Origin: Tatumella terrea
GTDB taxonomy: Bacteria; Pseudomonadota; Gammaproteobacteria; Enterobacterales; Enterobacteriaceae
DNA length: 64,000 bases
Direction: 5' to 3'
NCBI RefSeq assembly: GCF_039523755.1
Contig: NZ_BAAAFX010000013.1
Coordinates: 62,001 to 126,000, forward strand
Shown here piece after piece: positions 62,801 to 64,000 of the stretch. The notes beneath the pieces were generated by a model. That model worked only from the letters and a program-made list of their open reading frames with translations. It was not told the DNA's origin and searched no databases. How positions within the stretch are numbered: position 1 is the stretch's first letter; each line of letters starts with the position of its first letter. The position numbers were made by a program, and so were the translations under genes.

Positions 62801-63235
62801 ATGAAAAAAACATTAACTGCTGTTGCTATTTCGATGACTTTCTTCACAGCGCATGTATTTGCAGAAACAACTTCACAGCAGGTTCAGGAACAGACTCAGC
62901 AGCTGAAAAACAGCGCGTCTGAGACGACCGAACAGGCTAAAGACCGTAGTGCGGAAATCGTGAACAAAACCAAACACCGTCTGCAGGAAAAAAACGAGCA
63001 GACAGTGAACAAGCTGAAAAATGGTGGTCACACCTCTAATACTGATGCTGCGAAAGAAAAATCACAGAAAGCCTGGAACCGTACGAAAGAAGGTACTGAA
63101 AAAGGCTGGAATAAGACAAAAGAAACCACTCACAAAGCGGTGAATGGTACTCAGGAAGGTGCAACCAAACTTTGGAATAAAACCAAAGATGCAGCATCTG
63201 ACACCAAAAGTGCTATCTCTGAAAAAGTTAACTGA
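62801..63235 (+). CDS. Periplasmic LEA-like repeat protein
   Basis: 144 residues. A signal peptide (MKKTLTAVAISMTFFTAHVFA) is followed by a highly hydrophilic, Lys/Glu/Thr/Gln-rich helical chain. The second half carries imperfect 11-12-residue repeats of the form W-N-(R/K)-T-K-E-x-T-x-K (AWNRTKEGTEKGWNKTKETTHKAVNGTQEGATKLWNKTK, split here as four units). This resembles group-3 late embryogenesis abundant proteins, which protect against drying or osmotic stress; the role here is inferred. GGGA lies 7 bases before the chosen ATG; an ATG two codons upstream (62795) is possible. A strong terminator follows. Confidence 0.72.
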   Translation: MKKTLTAVAISMTFFTAHVFAETTSQQVQEQTQQLKNSASETTEQAKDRSAEIVNKTKHRLQEKNEQTVNKLKNGGHTSNTDAAKEKSQKAWNRTKEGTEKGWNKTKETTHKAVNGTQEGATKLWNKTKDAASDTKSAISEKVN

Positions 63236-63574
63236 TCACCCGGGCCGTCAGGCATATTCACAGGTCGATTAGCTTCTCAGAACCAGGCCTCCTGCAGTCG
63301 CAGGGGGCTTTTTTGTCTCCGGAATTTTACAACCAGGCTGGGAGTACTTTGATTGCAGCACGATAGTCACCGCGCAGGTGAACGTCGCAGCTATCGAACG
63401 GAAGGGGATAAAGGCCTGGCAAGCCAGCGTGCAGGCTACCTGGCCATTGTCCGGGGGAGCCCTTTCAGGGCGAATGTGAGGGTTGCAGGCTGCAATGCCT
63501 GCCGCCACCCCCAATACATCGTTATCATCGCCGGGATCCCCGCAGGTATAAGCGCCTGTCAGTCGGGGCTCCGG
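63236..63574. other. Gap between the LEA-like gene and the dehydratase
   Basis: Besides the terminator (63286-63314), no gene or site is recognised. Open frames across this stretch are out of phase and have no family resemblance. Confidence 0.4.
63286..63314 (+). terminator. Intrinsic terminator of the LEA-like gene
   Basis: A 9-bp stem (GCCTCCTGC / GCAGGGGGC, one wobble pair) followed by six Ts. Confidence 0.88.
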
Positions 63575-64000
63575 TTAAGCCAGTATGGCGCTGGCGGTAA
63601 CCGATGCACCACCGCAAACGATCACCAGCACGTTATCTTCGGCAGCGAACTGAATTTTCCGATCATACAACAGTGACAGTGAAACACCGCAGGCAGGTTC
63701 CGTCAGTACCCGATGGTCATCAAGAAACGCCCGGCAGGCACTCACCGCTTCTTCATCGGAGACCAGCATACTGTGAACGTTGTGGCGGGTGGCCACATCG
63801 AATGCATTTCTGCACACCTGGCTTGCGGCGAGTGTTGTGGCTATGCCACTGACAACCGGTAATCTGACGAGTTTGCCGGCATTCACCGAAGCATTAAGTG
63901 ATGCGGTACCATAGGTTTCACCGGCATAGACAGGGATATCCCCTAACCGGTGTCTGACCAGCCCCTGAACGACACCTGAAAGTAAACTACCTCCTCCGAC
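63575..64000 (-). CDS. L-serine/threonine dehydratase-like PLP enzyme, C-terminal part (partial)
   Basis: The last 141 codons of a fold-type II PLP enzyme; the gene runs in from the right edge. Visible are the phosphate-binding glycine loop VGGGSLLSGVVQGL, YAGETYGTASLNASVNAGKLV, the VSDEEAV segment, VLTEPACGVSLSLLY, and VIVCGGASV near the end. This pattern matches the serine dehydratase/SDS group that deaminates L-serine and L-threonine to pyruvate or 2-oxobutyrate. The PLP lysine is outside the window. Convergent with the LEA-like gene. Confidence 0.82.
   Translation of the reverse strand, partial: VGGGSLLSGVVQGLVRHRLGDIPVYAGETYGTASLNASVNAGKLVRLPVVSGIATTLAASQVCRNAFDVATRHNVHSMLVSDEEAVSACRAFLDDHRVLTEPACGVSLSLLYDRKIQFAAEDNVLVIVCGGASVTASAILA

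Noticed and set aside
1..64000. Insertion sequences or prophage
   Set aside because: No transposase, integrase or phage structural gene was recognised on either strand.

Overview
The window is chromosomal DNA of a gammaproteobacterium of the order Enterobacterales, probably the Pantoea/Erwinia/Tatumella side (Erwiniaceae). This rests on protein resemblance recalled from Escherichia coli and on gene order (plsC-ftsP; yghB-metC-exbB-exbD; prfC-osmY-ytjA-yjjV-deoCABD). The genus is a guess; no search was run.

Layout. 0-6 kb: end of plsC, ftsP, dkgA, yghB, metC, then Fur-controlled exbBD. 6-13.5 kb: a CitA/TcuC-type symporter, an MHYT-GGDEF-EAL signalling protein, a divergent RidA-like/D-amino-acid-dehydrogenase pair, and ferritin. 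13.9-24.3 kb: prfC, osmY, ytjA, yjjV, the deoxyribonucleoside operon deoCABD with a DeoR operator, and an isolated second PBP2-type transpeptidase. 24.4-30 kb: tRNA-Phe followed by an accessory segment with two microsatellites, an APH-fold kinase, a class-III aminotransferase broken at a G11 tract, and a GntR/FCD regulator. 30-34.2 kb: LexA-controlled umuDC and a Fur-controlled CirA-like TonB receptor.

34.2-45.2 kb is the most unusual part. It is a visibly AT-richer surface-glycan cluster: a cupin, two nucleotidylyltransferase-fold proteins (one fused to an NTF2-like domain), a large putative glycosyltransferase, an unknown protein, a WavE-family protein, a GDPD-fold hydrolase and a HAD phosphatase. 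It is followed by a GDSL autotransporter esterase, an acyltransferase-3 gene broken at a T9 tract and a small winged-helix protein. The enzyme set suggests synthesis and attachment of a phosphorylated or CDP-activated substituent; its product is unknown.

45.2-48.3 kb is decayed DNA with remnants of a transporter and an unidentified gene, plus an orphan LuxR-type regulator. 48.3-50.3 kb holds idnO and idnR with matching operators. 50.3-62.5 kb is the anaerobic nitrate/nitrite block, all on the minus strand: narK-narGHJI and nirBD, separated by a ruined siroheme methyltransferase gene (cobA/cysG type). NarK imports nitrate, NarGHI reduces it to nitrite, and NirBD reduces nitrite to ammonium. 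An FNR box lies upstream of nirB. The window ends with a periplasmic LEA-like protein and the 3' part of a serine/threonine dehydratase.

Recurrent themes are intergenic 6- and 8-bp tandem repeats (four clear loci) and two homopolymer frameshifts (G11, T9), which may be phase variation or sequencing error.
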